From Flavobacterium sp. ACN2 (GTDB taxonomy: Bacteria > Bacteroidota > Bacteroidia > Flavobacteriales > Flavobacteriaceae), in NCBI RefSeq assembly GCF_002303885.1, contig NZ_MRCM01000001.1:1-64000 (forward strand): a stretch of 64,000 nt of DNA, given 5' to 3'. The notes under the pieces are model-generated. The model searched no databases. It was not told where the DNA came from and was given only the letters and a program-made list of their open reading frames with translations. Every line of letters starts with the position of its first letter. Within the stretch, counting starts at the first letter, position 1. A program made the position numbers and the translations under genes. Shown here piece after piece: positions 34,751-45,328 of this stretch.

Positions 34751-35461
34751 ATGATTACCATTACTAAACTTTCAAAAGTATTTAGAACTGAGGAATTAGA
34801 AACCAAAGCATTAAGCGAAATTTCGCTAACCATCAATCAAGGCGATTTTGTATCGATTATGGGACCGTCTGGAAGCGGAAAATCAACTTTATTAAACATT
34901 ATCGGACTTCTAGACAGCGCTTCTAGCGGAAGCTACAAACTTCTGGATCAGGAAATGGTGGGTTTAAAGGAAAAATCTAGAGCGCAAGCCCGAAAAGAAA
35001 ACATCGGATTCATTTTCCAGAATTTCAATTTAATTGATGAATTATCTGTTTTTGATAATATCGAATTGCCTTTAATTTACAGTAATGTTCCTTCTGCCGA
35101 AAGAAAATCGCGAGTAAACGAAATAGCAAAAATTCTAGGAATCGCACACAGATTGAAACATTTTCCACAACAGCTTTCGGGCGGACAACAGCAGCGTGTA
35201 GCCGTTGCAAGAGCTTTAATCAATAATCCGAAAATTATTCTGGCCGATGAGCCAACAGGAAACCTAGACAGCAGAAACGGAAATGAGGTTATGGAATTAC
35301 TAACCGATCTTCATGCCAGCGGTTCGACAATCTTGATGGTAACGCACTCCGATTACGATGCTTCTTTTTCGCAAAGAACTATCTTAATGAAAGATGGCGA
35401 AATCCTTTCTGAAAAAGTAAATCATAGAAATGTGGACGTTTTGGTAACTGCTAACAACTAG
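34751..35461 (+). CDS. ABC transporter ATPase (MacB/LolD type)
   Basis: 236 aa. Walker [10 protein letters not shown] (38-46), Q-loop [12 protein letters not shown], signature [15 protein letters not shown], Walker [14 protein letters not shown]: a complete single nucleotide-binding domain of the MacB/LolD/FtsE group. These use mechanotransmission across the membrane, not substrate passage through it. Only one ATPase gene serves three permease genes downstream. ATG 34751; permease 1 begins 3 bp after the stop. Confidence 0.95.
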   Translation: MITITKLSKVFRTEELETKALSEISLTINQGDFVSIMGPSGSGKSTLLNIIGLLDSASSGSYKLLDQEMVGLKEKSRAQARKENIGFIFQNFNLIDELSVFDNIELPLIYSNVPSAERKSRVNEIAKILGIAHRLKHFPQQLSGGQQQRVAVARALINNPKIILADEPTGNLDSRNGNEVMELLTDLHASGSTILMVTHSDYDASFSQRTILMKDGEILSEKVNHRNVDVLVTANN

Positions 35462-35464
35462 TTT

Positions 35465-37876
35465 ATGCTAAAGAATTGGATTAATATATTTATATATCAA
35501 TTAAAGCATAACAAGCTTTTCAGCATCTTAAATATTCTTGGTTTAAGTATCGGAATTGCAGGACTAATCTTTGCAACGCTGTACTGGAACGACGAATATT
35601 CGTATGATAAATGGAATCCGTCGAAGGATAAAACATTTATTGTTATGAATAATGTGAGAAAAGGAAATATTTTTGCTACAAACTCTGCTATTACAGCGCC
35701 ACTTCTAAAATCGTCTACTCCATATGTAGAAAATTATTGCTATTTTACTGATTATTACTCAAAGGAGACGATTCAATATAATGGCAAAACAGAAATTGTA
35801 GATAAGATTTTTTCTGCACAAAAGAGTTTCTTTTCTTTTTTTCCATATCAATTCAAATACGGCAATCCGAATACTGTGCTTCAAGAACCTCAAAGCATTG
35901 TATTTTCTGAAGAAACTGCTTTTAAATTTTTTAAGAATGAAAATCCAATCGGAAAACAGGTAAAATATGATGACAGAACCTATATAGTTCGTGGTGTTTA
36001 TAAAATACCTGGAAAATCGGTTGTCATGCCTGACGTGGTTACCAATAGTATTGAAGAAAGTCTTGAAAGAAATAAAGATCATTGGGGCTTCAATTATGGT
36101 TTAATGCTAAAACTGAAAAAAAAGAATGACGCTCCACTGGTAAAAAAAGCTCTAGATGAAATATTCTTAGAAAAAAATTATAAAAGACAGGCACGAAATG
36201 AAGGCATGACTCTTGAACTATTTATAAAAACATACGGAGAACCTTTGAAAACCATAGTAGTTCCATTTGAAAATTCTAGGCTCCACAATGAAAGCTATCC
36301 ATTTCCAGAAGGAACAGGAAGCCTTCAGTTTTTACGAATCTTAATGGGATTATCTATTGTCATTTTATTGCTGTCAATTGTCAATTATATCAATTTAGCT
36401 ACCGCTAATGCTATAAAACGTGCAAAAGAAGTGGGTGTGAGAAAAATTATTGGTGCTACAAAAAGACAGATTGTACTTCAATTTGTATTTGAAACTGCTT
36501 TAACCATGCTTTTTGCTTTATTATTGGCACTCGTAATTGTCGAAGTTTCTCTGCCTTTTTACAATCAGTTTTTAAACAAAGAATTGGTTCTTGCGGGATC
36601 TCAGTTTTATCTTCAGCTTGTTGTAATCTTTACCCTTGTGGTTATTGTAAGCGGCGTTTTTCCTGCGGTTTACATTTCAAATTTTGAGGTTTTGAATGTT
36701 CTAAAAGGAAATTTTTCGCACAGCAAAAATGGTTTATGGCTTAGAAATACCATGCTTGTTTTACAATTTTCAATTGCTGTTTTCTTTATCATCGGTTCTA
36801 TTGTTGTGTATCAGCAAGTTCAATTTATGGTAGAAAAAGATTTAGGCTTTAATGGGTCACAGTTAATGAATATCTCTTTTAGGGAACAAAAAGACAAAGG
36901 TCAATTTGAGCGATACGAAAGCATAAAACAAGAACTGAAGAAAATTCAAGGTGTTGAAGCGGTTTCTGTGGCAGCTTTTTCTATTGGAAGTGATTGGAGC
37001 TCCAGAGGCGGTTTGCATTATAAAAATAATCCGGAAGTTATCATTCAGCAATTGGGTTCAGATTTTGGAATGCTGGAAATGTTAGGCGTTAAACTGCTAA
37101 AAGGAAGATTCCTGACCGATAAACTAGTTTCTGATACGATTTCTAATGTTTTACTGAACGAAGTGGCAGCTAAAACAATGAACGAAAAAAATCCTGTGGA
37201 CAAAATCATCGATTGGCAGGGCGAAAAATATAAAGTGGTCGGAGTTGTAAAGAACTTCCATTGTTCTGGTCTTGATAAAGAAATTAGTCCGATGATCTTC
37301 TTTCATATCAATGCCCAAAAATGGACACAGAGAAACATCGAATCTATTACAGTAAAGGTTTCTCCTAGAAATATGGATCAGACTATTGCTTCGCTAAAGA
37401 ATTTCTGGGTCAAAAATGTAGATGCCGAATATCCTTTTGAATACAGTTTTGTAGACAAAAATTTTGCGCGCACTTATAAAAAATACGAAGATCAAAGAAA
37501 CTTATTTGCTTTATTGAATGTTGTTGTGATTCTAATTGCCGTTTTCGGGCTGTTTGCCCTAGCTTCTTTTTCTATGGAAAGAAGATTAAAAGAAATTGCA
37601 ATAAGAAAAACACTTGGCGCTGAAACCAATATTTTACTGAAAGAATTGTCTAAACAATACGTCATATTCTGTATAATTGGTTTCTTTATCGGAATTGTTC
37701 CTGCTTATTTATTACTGCAGAAATGGCTTAAAAATTTCCCATTCCGAATAGATATCACTCTTCTACCCTTTTTTCTTGCTTTTGTGTCTTTGCTTTTCCT
37801 TACGCTGACAATAGTTTTAGTAAAAGCCTATCAAGTAACAAAAGTGGATGTTTTAAAATACTTAAAATACGAGTAA
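35465..37876 (+). CDS. ABC transporter permease, double MacB/FtsX type (copy 1)
   Basis: 803 aa. One helix (about 17-40), a large periplasmic MacB_PCD-like domain, three helices with the FtsX motif RAKEVGVRKIIGATKRQIVLQF, then a second unit of the same plan ending RLKEIAIRKTLGAETNILLKELS. About eight helices in all. Its gene, the ATPase and the two following paralogues read as one cluster. Such proteins in Bacteroidota are attributed to lipoprotein or peptide/antibiotic handling; the substrate is unknown. Confidence 0.92.
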   Translation: MLKNWINIFIYQLKHNKLFSILNILGLSIGIAGLIFATLYWNDEYSYDKWNPSKDKTFIVMNNVRKGNIFATNSAITAPLLKSSTPYVENYCYFTDYYSKETIQYNGKTEIVDKIFSAQKSFFSFFPYQFKYGNPNTVLQEPQSIVFSEETAFKFFKNENPIGKQVKYDDRTYIVRGVYKIPGKSVVMPDVVTNSIEESLERNKDHWGFNYGLMLKLKKKNDAPLVKKALDEIFLEKNYKRQARNEGMTLELFIKTYGEPLKTIVVPFENSRLHNESYPFPEGTGSLQFLRILMGLSIVILLLSIVNYINLATANAIKRAKEVGVRKIIGATKRQIVLQFVFETALTMLFALLLALVIVEVSLPFYNQFLNKELVLAGSQFYLQLVVIFTLVVIVSGVFPAVYISNFEVLNVLKGNFSHSKNGLWLRNTMLVLQFSIAVFFIIGSIVVYQQVQFMVEKDLGFNGSQLMNISFREQKDKGQFERYESIKQELKKIQGVEAVSVAAFSIGSDWSSRGGLHYKNNPEVIIQQLGSDFGMLEMLGVKLLKGRFLTDKLVSDTISNVLLNEVAAKTMNEKNPVDKIIDWQGEKYKVVGVVKNFHCSGLDKEISPMIFFHINAQKWTQRNIESITVKVSPRNMDQTIASLKNFWVKNVDAEYPFEYSFVDKNFARTYKKYEDQRNLFALLNVVVILIAVFGLFALASFSMERRLKEIAIRKTLGAETNILLKELSKQYVIFCIIGFFIGIVPAYLLLQKWLKNFPFRIDITLLPFFLAFVSLLFLTLTIVLVKAYQVTKVDVLKYLKYE

Positions 37877-37877
37877 G

Positions 37878-40289
37878 ATGCTTAAAAATTGGATTAACAC
37901 ATTTATTTATCAGATCAAAAACAACAAACTGTTTTCGATTCTTAATATATTAGGATTATCAATAGGAATGGCCACTTTAATTTTTGCCATTCTCTATTGG
38001 AACGACGAGCATTCTTACGATCAGTGGAATCCCGAAAAAGATCAAGTTTATTCGGTCTTAAATGACATTGGCAATAATAATGTCTGGACATCAAACGCTG
38101 CAACGACAGGGCCAATGCTAAAAGCTGTTTCTACAGATTTAGACAGTTACTGTTATTTCTATGGCGATTATGCGAGAGATGTTATTTCGTATAATGGCAA
38201 AAAGGAAATGATCAGCAAAATTTTTACGGCTCAAAGTAATTTTTTCTCCTTTTTTCCTTTTCAATTTATGTATGGAAACGCGAAAACAGCTCTTCAAGAC
38301 AGAAACAGTATTGCTTTATCTGAGGAAACTGCCGTGCGATTATTTGGAAATGAAAACCCGTTAGAAAAACTGGTAAAGTATGAAGGACAGATTTTTACCG
38401 TTAGAGGCGTCTATAAACTATCACAAAAATCTTCGGTAATGCCAAATGCCATTACTACCTTAATTGAAGACGATTTAAAAAGAACAAAAAACGAATGGAG
38501 CTATCATTACGGACTTGTCCTTAAAATAAAAAATCCCAAAGCAACTCCAGGAGTAATAAAAACGATCAATCAGCTTTTCTTTGATAATTGCACCAAAGTG
38601 TATGCAAAACAAGAAGGTTTACCGATTGCTGAGTTTATAAAAAAGTATGGAGAACCTGTAAAATCAAGTTTGCTTCCGCTGTCTGAAGCACGAATGTACA
38701 AAGGCAATTTTCCTTTTCCTGAAGAAGGCGGAAAACTGCAGTACATTATTATTTTAATGGGATTGTCTATTTTGATTTTATCGCTTTCAATTGTAAATTA
38801 CATTAATCTCGCTACGGCAAACGCCATAAAAAGAGCAAAAGAAATTGGTGTTAGAAAAATTACTGGCGCAAAAAAAGGACAAATTGTATCGCAATTTATC
38901 TTTGAAACCGCTTTAACTACCATTTTTTCAGTTCTATTAGCTTTGGTAATTGTCGAAATTTCGCTTCCTGTTTACAATTCTTTTCTTGATAAAGATCTGG
39001 TTTTAATTGGTTCTCAGTTTTACATTCAATTAATTTTAATCACTTTACTTGTAATTGTAGCTTCTGGAGTTCTACCTGCGGTTTATGTTTCAAATTTTGA
39101 AGCTTTAAAAGTTTTAAAAGGCAATTTTTCTCGCAGTAAAAGAGGAATCTGGCTCCGTAACGGAATGTTGGTTTTGCAATTTGCGGTAGCTGCTTTTTTC
39201 ATTATCGGATCTTTTATTGTGTACAAACAAGTTAATTTTATGGCTGAGAAAGATCTTGGTTTTCAAGGAGCTCAGGTTTTAGACATTACTTTTAAACCAA
39301 AAAAAGATGTAACACAATATGAACGCTATAAAAGAATTAAACAAGAGATTGGTAAAATAAACGGTGTAGAAGCGGTTTCTACAGCTTTATTTGCCATGGG
39401 AACTCAAGAAAATTCCTGGTCAAGTGCGAGTTACAAAAACATCCCTCCTTTTTTGATACAAGAAATGGCAATGGATTTTGAAATGCTCGATATGCTGGGT
39501 GTGAAAATCTTGAAAGGGCGAAAATTAAATCCTGCTTTTTCATCTGACAGTATTTCATCTGTTTTGTTAAATGAAACTGCATCAAAACTACTTCTCGAAA
39601 AAGACCCTCTGAATAAAACACTCGTATGGAGAGATCAAAAAGTAAAAGTAGTCGGAATTGTAAATGATTTTAATTACTTCGGAATGGAAAGCCAAATTGG
39701 TCCAATGATGTTTTTTTATGTCACAAAAATCAACGGAGTCAAAGACGATATACGTCATATTTTTGTCAAAGTTTCACCAGACAACATGAAGGAAACCATC
39801 GCAGGAATCAACAAATTATGGATACAAAAAATAGACTCTGAATATCCTTTTGAATACAATTTTGTAGATAAAAATTATGCTCGAACCTACAAAAAATACG
39901 AGAATCAGAGAGATTTATTTGGTTTGCTAAATATCATCGTAATCTTAATTGCCGTTTTCGGATTATTCTCTCTAGCCTCTTTTTCAATGGAAAGAAGACA
40001 GCGTGAAATTGCAATTAGAAAAACGCTCGGCGCAGATACCACTATTTTGCTGAAAGAACTGTCCAAACAGTATGTGCTTTACTGTGTAATAGGTTTCTTA
40101 ATCGGAATGGTTCCAGCGTATTTACTGCTAGAAAAATGGCTTGAAAATTTTGCCTTTAGAATTACTATTCCGCCTCTGCCGTTTTTCTTTGCTTTTGTAT
40201 CACTGTTGTTTCTAACCCTTACAATTGTTTTGGCAAAAGCCTATCAAGTAACCAAAGTAGATGTGCTGAAATATTTAAAATACGAGTAA
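37878..40289 (+). CDS. ABC transporter permease, double MacB/FtsX type (copy 2)
   Basis: 803 aa, same length and layout as copy 1 and near-identical at both ends (LKNWINTFIYQIKNNKLFS, YQVTKVDVLKYLKYE), differing mainly in the periplasmic domains. Stop of copy 1 and ATG are separated by a single base. Tandem duplication with drift in the exported parts suggests different ligands or partners with a common ATPase. Confidence 0.92.
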   Translation: MLKNWINTFIYQIKNNKLFSILNILGLSIGMATLIFAILYWNDEHSYDQWNPEKDQVYSVLNDIGNNNVWTSNAATTGPMLKAVSTDLDSYCYFYGDYARDVISYNGKKEMISKIFTAQSNFFSFFPFQFMYGNAKTALQDRNSIALSEETAVRLFGNENPLEKLVKYEGQIFTVRGVYKLSQKSSVMPNAITTLIEDDLKRTKNEWSYHYGLVLKIKNPKATPGVIKTINQLFFDNCTKVYAKQEGLPIAEFIKKYGEPVKSSLLPLSEARMYKGNFPFPEEGGKLQYIIILMGLSILILSLSIVNYINLATANAIKRAKEIGVRKITGAKKGQIVSQFIFETALTTIFSVLLALVIVEISLPVYNSFLDKDLVLIGSQFYIQLILITLLVIVASGVLPAVYVSNFEALKVLKGNFSRSKRGIWLRNGMLVLQFAVAAFFIIGSFIVYKQVNFMAEKDLGFQGAQVLDITFKPKKDVTQYERYKRIKQEIGKINGVEAVSTALFAMGTQENSWSSASYKNIPPFLIQEMAMDFEMLDMLGVKILKGRKLNPAFSSDSISSVLLNETASKLLLEKDPLNKTLVWRDQKVKVVGIVNDFNYFGMESQIGPMMFFYVTKINGVKDDIRHIFVKVSPDNMKETIAGINKLWIQKIDSEYPFEYNFVDKNYARTYKKYENQRDLFGLLNIIVILIAVFGLFSLASFSMERRQREIAIRKTLGADTTILLKELSKQYVLYCVIGFLIGMVPAYLLLEKWLENFAFRITIPPLPFFFAFVSLLFLTLTIVLAKAYQVTKVDVLKYLKYE

Positions 40290-40470
40290 CCCATTTGCTT
40301 TTTTTATTTCACGCTTCCCATAGTTCTCGGGGTTAATAGGGTTTTGGCAGATTCTAGCAGACTATTTTTTGATTAAAAACAATCTGCTAGAATCGGCAAC
40401 CCGAGCGATAGCAAACAGGCGAAGTAAATCTATATGAAACTAACCACCCAACCATAAAAACACCAACAAA
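40290..40470. repeat. Intergenic inverted repeat between permease copies 2 and 3
   Basis: Arms GATTCTAGCAGA (40350-40361) and TCTGCTAGAATC (40383-40394), 21-base loop. A degenerate relative of the CGCAGAT repeats. It may weaken read-through into copy 3, whose own promoter is not apparent. Confidence 0.55.
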
Positions 40471-42888
40471 ATGTTAAGAAACTGGATCAATACATTTATC
40501 TATCAAATCAAACACAGCAAGCTTTTTACTGCTCTCAATATTCTCGGATTATCAATTGGAATTTCAGGCTTAATTTTCGCGCTTTTGTATTGGAACGACG
40601 AACAAAACTACAATTCTTGGAATCCAGAAAAAGATAAGGTGTATCAGGTTTTAGTGCAATTAAGTGGCATGACATCTTGGTCAGAATGTGCTTTATTTTT
40701 GAAACCAGCTTTGGATGCAGATCCAAATATTGAAACCGCAATGTATGGGGAAGATTGGTATCAAAAAGATAAAATTGTTTACAAAGGAAAGAAAGAATTT
40801 GTAGATAAAATTATTAATGTACAACGCAACTTTTTTTCCTTTTTCCCTTTTGAAATCATAAAAGGAAATGCTGTTTCGTCCATTAAAGACGATTCTAGCA
40901 TTGCCATTTCAGATAATATTGCAAAAAGAATCTTTGGAAACGAAAATCCAATTGGAAAACAAATTGAATGCTTTAATCAAGTATTTTCTGTTCGCGCAGT
41001 TTATCGAATTCCGGGAAACTCATCGATCGCGCCAAATGTTATAATCAATACAATTGAGAAAGAGATGGATTACTCTGTAATAAATCCGTTTGTTTTTAAA
41101 TTATTGCTAAAAGTTAAAGATCCGTCAAAAGTTGAAATTACAAGAAAAAAACTGGAACGAATCTATAATTACGATTTCATCAAACGCTTAGCAAAACAAG
41201 AAGGCTTTACGTTTGAAGACATGGGAAAGAAAGTAGGATATTTTAATGTCGTAATAGAACCGCTTTCGAAAGCCAGATTACAGTCAATAACAGACGGTTA
41301 TCCTGAAGGCAGAGGCAATTATCAATTTTTAATGATTATGATGGGTTTATCCATTTTGATTCTCATTTTATCAATTATTAATTATATTAATCTCGCTACC
41401 GCAAATGCTGTAAAAAGAGCTAAAGAAGTTGGCGTGAGAAAAATTACAGGCGCTTCCAAAACAAATATTATCTATCAATTCCTTTTTGAAACAGTTTTAA
41501 TAACTTCATTTTCAATTCTATTGGCTTTAGTTATTGTAGAAATAGCCTTGCCGTTTTACAACAATTTCTTAAACAAAAATCTCATTCTATTGGGCAATCA
41601 ATTTTACTGGCAATTAATTCTAATTTTTATAATTACAGTATTTACAGCTGGCTTACTTCCATCTATTTACGTAGCCAATTTTGAAACTTTGAAAGTTCTA
41701 AAAGGAAATTTTGGAAGAAGTAAAAACGGAATCTGGTTGCGCAACGGAATGCTGATTTTTCAATTTGCAATTGCTGCCTTTTTTATAATTGGCTCCTATA
41801 TTGTTTATGAACAAATCAGGTATTTACAAAATAAAGATCTTGGTTTTAAAGGAGATCAGGTCATTTCTGTGGCATTAAATTTTCCGCCAGCAGAATATGA
41901 AAACCAAAATGTAGAAAAAAATATTTACAGCAAATACAGTCTCATAAAACAACAGCTCAGTAAAATAAAAGGTGTTCAGGAAATTTCGACTGGTCTTATT
42001 GCTTTTGACGGTTCTGATAATTTTATCAATCCCGTTCTCTATAATGATGAACTTTTTAAAGAACGAACAATTGCATTAGATTATGGCATGTTGGAGATGC
42101 TCAATATTAAAATGGTAAAAGGGAGAAATTTTGATCGAAAACTAGCTTCTGACACTATCAATTCGGTTATCATAAATGAAAGTGCTTTAAAACAGATGAA
42201 TATTAAAGACCCAATTGGTAAAGAATTGATCATACGAGGACAAAAATTACGAATCATTGGTATTGTAAAAGATTTTAATTTATTAAGTCCAGAAATGCAA
42301 GTGCCTCCCATCTCCTTTTTTCATTTAAAGACTTTAGGAATGGCGCGTGACATCAACAAAGTTTTCATTAAATTAAAAATGGATGACTCCGAAAATACCA
42401 TTGCAAGCATAGAAAAATTATGGTCAAAAATCGACACAGAATATCCATTTAAATATGATTTTGTCGATAAGGAATATGCTAGAACCTACGAGTCTTATGT
42501 AAAGCAGAAAAATCTGTTTTCTCTACTCAATGTAATTGTGATTCTTATTGCCCTTTTTGGATTATTTGCTTTAGCATCTTATTCCATTCAAAGAAGAATG
42601 AAAGAAATTGCGATTCGAAAAACTTTGGGCGCAGAAACCAATATCTTATTAAAAGAACTGTCTAAACAATATGTAGTTTACTGTGCAATAGGTTTTCTTA
42701 TTGCCGTATTTCCTGCCTATGTTTTATTGCAGAAATGGCTGAATAATTTTGCTTTTAGAATCGAAATTCCGATGCTGCCGTTTCTACTTTCCTTTTTGCT
42801 TTTATTATTTCTAACCTTATGCATAGTTTTAGCAAAAGCCTATCAGGCAACAAAAGTAGATGTCCTGAAATATTTAAAATATGAATAA
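40471..42888 (+). CDS. ABC transporter permease, double MacB/FtsX type (copy 3)
   Basis: 805 aa, third paralogue. Same helices and FtsX motifs (RAKEVGVRKITGASKTNIIYQF; RMKEIAIRKTLGAETNILLKEL). The first periplasmic domain is the most diverged of the three. Unlike copies 1 and 2 it is preceded by 181 bp of repeat-bearing DNA, so expression may be uncoupled. No second ATPase gene. Confidence 0.92.
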   Translation: MLRNWINTFIYQIKHSKLFTALNILGLSIGISGLIFALLYWNDEQNYNSWNPEKDKVYQVLVQLSGMTSWSECALFLKPALDADPNIETAMYGEDWYQKDKIVYKGKKEFVDKIINVQRNFFSFFPFEIIKGNAVSSIKDDSSIAISDNIAKRIFGNENPIGKQIECFNQVFSVRAVYRIPGNSSIAPNVIINTIEKEMDYSVINPFVFKLLLKVKDPSKVEITRKKLERIYNYDFIKRLAKQEGFTFEDMGKKVGYFNVVIEPLSKARLQSITDGYPEGRGNYQFLMIMMGLSILILILSIINYINLATANAVKRAKEVGVRKITGASKTNIIYQFLFETVLITSFSILLALVIVEIALPFYNNFLNKNLILLGNQFYWQLILIFIITVFTAGLLPSIYVANFETLKVLKGNFGRSKNGIWLRNGMLIFQFAIAAFFIIGSYIVYEQIRYLQNKDLGFKGDQVISVALNFPPAEYENQNVEKNIYSKYSLIKQQLSKIKGVQEISTGLIAFDGSDNFINPVLYNDELFKERTIALDYGMLEMLNIKMVKGRNFDRKLASDTINSVIINESALKQMNIKDPIGKELIIRGQKLRIIGIVKDFNLLSPEMQVPPISFFHLKTLGMARDINKVFIKLKMDDSENTIASIEKLWSKIDTEYPFKYDFVDKEYARTYESYVKQKNLFSLLNVIVILIALFGLFALASYSIQRRMKEIAIRKTLGAETNILLKELSKQYVVYCAIGFLIAVFPAYVLLQKWLNNFAFRIEIPMLPFLLSFLLLLFLTLCIVLAKAYQATKVDVLKYLKYE

Positions 42889-42906
42889 TTAGTTTTGAGT
42901 TTTTGT

Positions 42907-42947
42907 AAAAAGCTGTGCAAGTCTGAGCCCTTGCCCAGCTTTTTTTA
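42907..42947 (+). terminator. Terminator after the ABC permease cluster
   Basis: AAAAGCTGtGCAAG (42907-42920) pairs with CTTGCcCAGCTTTT (42930-42943) with one mismatch; run of T after. Lies between convergent genes and can serve both. Confidence 0.8.
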
Positions 42948-42953
42948 TTTTGA

Positions 42954-43565
42954 TCAAGCGTAAAATCGTTTTAAAATTTCCTTTGCATTGTCTGAAGCTA
43001 CAATCAATCCGCCGCTCATCATGATAATGTCTTTGAGAACCAGACGGCCTCCGACAGAAAGATACGGAAAACCAAATTCTGGTGTTGGAAAATCTCCGCC
43101 CAAATTCGGAACGTAAACTTCGGGTGTTGTAATTAAAAACGATAAGGTTACAAATGCCATTCCGAACGTTAGAAGTCCGCCCAAAAAGCCTATTTTAGGA
43201 AACCAGATTCCTAAAAGAACCAACAAGCCAATGGTCACAATAACAGTTCCTAATCCGTAAGAGAAAATATAAGTTCCGTTGGCTTCGTGCCATTTAATGT
43301 TTTTCTCCACAGTTTTACCTTCAGCGTTTTTGTAAAGTGTATAGGCTTTGACGGTTTTACCATCCTCATTCACAACTTGTTTATTGGCATCTTTATAAAA
43401 GAAACTCATAAACGGACTATTGGCAACTAGCGGAACAATTCCGTCAGCTTCATATTTAAAAGCTTTTAATCCGCCAATCCAAGCCATTACAACAAATATG
43501 GCAATTCTTAAAAAGTGAATAAAGTTGTTTTGTCCACCAGCAATAAATCGTATAAATTTTTCCAT
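42954..43565 (-). CDS. DUF417-family membrane protein
   Basis: 203 aa with about four helices. WIGGLKAFKYEADGIVPLVANSPFMSF is the characteristic start of DUF417 (YkgB-like) proteins. A polar insertion of about 35 residues (about 60-95) precedes the second helix. Family function is not established; members often sit near stress or acid-response genes. The divergent-looking AraC gene upstream on the same strand (80 bp away) may regulate it. Confidence 0.85.
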   Translation of the reverse strand: MEKFIRFIAGGQNNFIHFLRIAIFVVMAWIGGLKAFKYEADGIVPLVANSPFMSFFYKDANKQVVNEDGKTVKAYTLYKNAEGKTVEKNIKWHEANGTYIFSYGLGTVIVTIGLLVLLGIWFPKIGFLGGLLTFGMAFVTLSFLITTPEVYVPNLGGDFPTPEFGFPYLSVGGRLVLKDIIMMSGGLIVASDNAKEILKRFYA

Positions 43566-43644
43566 TTTGATTCTGTTTTAAATACATACCAAAATTACTA
43601 TACTGCTATCTGGATAAAAATGGACTAAAAGGAGTTTTCATGGA

Positions 43645-44457
43645 CTATTTTGCCACGATAGAAATGCCAACTTCTTTTCGGAATTCTTTAGGCGAAATGC
43701 CCACACTTTTCTTGAAATATCGGCTGAAATAAAATTCGTCTTCAAAATTAAGATCGTCTGCAATTTCTTTTATCGTCTTCGTTGTTAAATGCAGTTGTTT
43801 CTTGGCTTCCAAAACAATTCGGTCCTGAATAAGCTGAGAAGGCGATTTTCCGAAATGCTTTTTGATTCTTTTACTGAAAGTATTCACACTTAAATTGTAC
43901 TTAGAAGCATAAAAAGCGACTTCTTTGGCTTCAAGAAAATGAGTGTCTAACAAATGCTGAAATTTCAAAATATCAGCATTTCCAATAGATTCCTGAATCT
44001 GTGGTGACATTTTGAGCTGTTTTTCTTTGCTACTCAAGGCGAGAATAACCTGTAAATACGATTTTAGAATCGAATTATCATAATCGAGTTTAGAGTCTTC
44101 TACCCTTTTCATTCGTTCCATAATACTCATGATTTCTTCATAAATAAAATCGGAAACCGTTACAAAAGGTTCGCTATAAATATCATTAAACAAAATTCCG
44201 TTACAAGCCACTTCTTTTTTATGGTATTCAATGCAATAAAAATCGCCATGAAAACGGAGAATATTTATAAAAGATGCAGTCGAATTTTTCCATTGCAATA
44301 ACTGATATGGCGTTAAAAACAAAAGGCATTTCCCTTGGCATTCGTAATCGCTTAAATCAACAGAAAAAGCCACTTCTCCATCAAACATTAAAATGTTGTA
44401 ATACGGCTCGTTGATTCCCTTTTCAAGAAAAGAAGATTGTTTTAGTTTGATTTTCAT
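43645..44457 (-). CDS. AraC-family transcriptional regulator
   Basis: 270 aa. C-terminal double helix-turn-helix with NLSVNTFSKRIKKHFGKSPSQLI and FYFSRYFKKSVGISPKEFRKE. The N-terminal part (about 1-160) is a cupin-like sensing domain without a clear ligand motif. It ends 80 bp before the DUF417 gene on the same strand and may control it. Confidence 0.92.
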   Translation of the reverse strand: MKIKLKQSSFLEKGINEPYYNILMFDGEVAFSVDLSDYECQGKCLLFLTPYQLLQWKNSTASFINILRFHGDFYCIEYHKKEVACNGILFNDIYSEPFVTVSDFIYEEIMSIMERMKRVEDSKLDYDNSILKSYLQVILALSSKEKQLKMSPQIQESIGNADILKFQHLLDTHFLEAKEVAFYASKYNLSVNTFSKRIKKHFGKSPSQLIQDRIVLEAKKQLHLTTKTIKEIADDLNFEDEFYFSRYFKKSVGISPKEFRKEVGISIVAK

Positions 44458-44483
44458 TTTACTAAATTACAGATTTGTTTTTG

Positions 44484-44516
44484 TTTCACGCAGATTCTGC
44501 AGATTTGAGGAGATTA
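44484..44516. repeat. CGCAGAT-family repeat, half copy
   Basis: TTTCACGCAGATTCTGCAGA without the second arm, in the 246-bp gap before the Crp/Fnr gene. The gap also has TTGACATTCGTCAA (44639-44652, an imperfect dyad) and a -7-like TATTTTTG (44675-44682). Confidence 0.55.
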
Positions 44517-44703
44517 AAACTTCAAAACTTTGCGCATTAGCGGCTTTTCGAGATTATACTTTAAGTCTCTTTTTCCATCCATCGAAAAATTGCTCATTAA
44601 GGCGTAAAGTTTTATTTATATTCATTCTTAAACCGATTTTGACATTCGTCAATGTTTTTCTCCCTTATTAGCTTTATTTTTGGAAATGATTAATTTTTGA
44701 GAA

Positions 44704-45273
44704 ATGATGAGTGAACTTGAGACCTTAATTCAAAGCAGATTACAACTGGAAAACGATGACCTTAACACCATTCTTTCCCGCTTTAAATTAATACAAGTAA
44801 AAAAGAATGAACCGCTGCTTAAAAGTGGAAACGTGGCAGATAAAATCTATTTTATAAAAAAAGGTTGCCTGCGATTGTATTACAGCACCGAAGATCATAA
44901 TATCACGACTCGTTTTATGGCTTTTGAAGGTACTTTTCTAACTTCAATTGTTAGTTTTATTTCTAGAGAACCAAGTACAGAATATATTGAAGCTGTAGAA
45001 GCTTCGGAGCTTTTGGCAATTTCTTATGACGATTTTTTTCATCTTCGCAACACCATTCCGCAATGGGACAAAATGTATATCTATATTCTAGAATATGGTC
45101 TAACGGTTATTACTTCAAAACTTAGCAGTTTGTTGACACAAAATGCTGCCGAACGGTATCGAAACCTTCTTAAAAACAACCCAGAACTTATTCAGAGATT
45201 GTCCAATGCCAATCTTGCCGCATATCTTAATATTTCGCCAGAAACATTAAGCAGGATAAAATCACAGATCTAA
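44704..45273 (+). CDS. Crp/Fnr-family transcriptional regulator
   Basis: 189 aa. Beta-roll sensor domain (about 20-115) and winged helix (LSNANLAAYLNISPETLSRIKSQ). No Cys cluster for an Fe-S centre and no cAMP-binding motif, so a different ligand or none. The ilvD gene starts 55 bp after the stop without a terminator between them, which suggests cotranscription. ATG ATG start; the first is used. Confidence 0.9.
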   Translation: MMSELETLIQSRLQLENDDLNTILSRFKLIQVKKNEPLLKSGNVADKIYFIKKGCLRLYYSTEDHNITTRFMAFEGTFLTSIVSFISREPSTEYIEAVEASELLAISYDDFFHLRNTIPQWDKMYIYILEYGLTVITSKLSSLLTQNAAERYRNLLKNNPELIQRLSNANLAAYLNISPETLSRIKSQI

Positions 45274-45328
45274 ACAATCTGTTAACTATCAAAAGACAAA
45301 AAAACAACATTAAAAAACATTTTCTATC

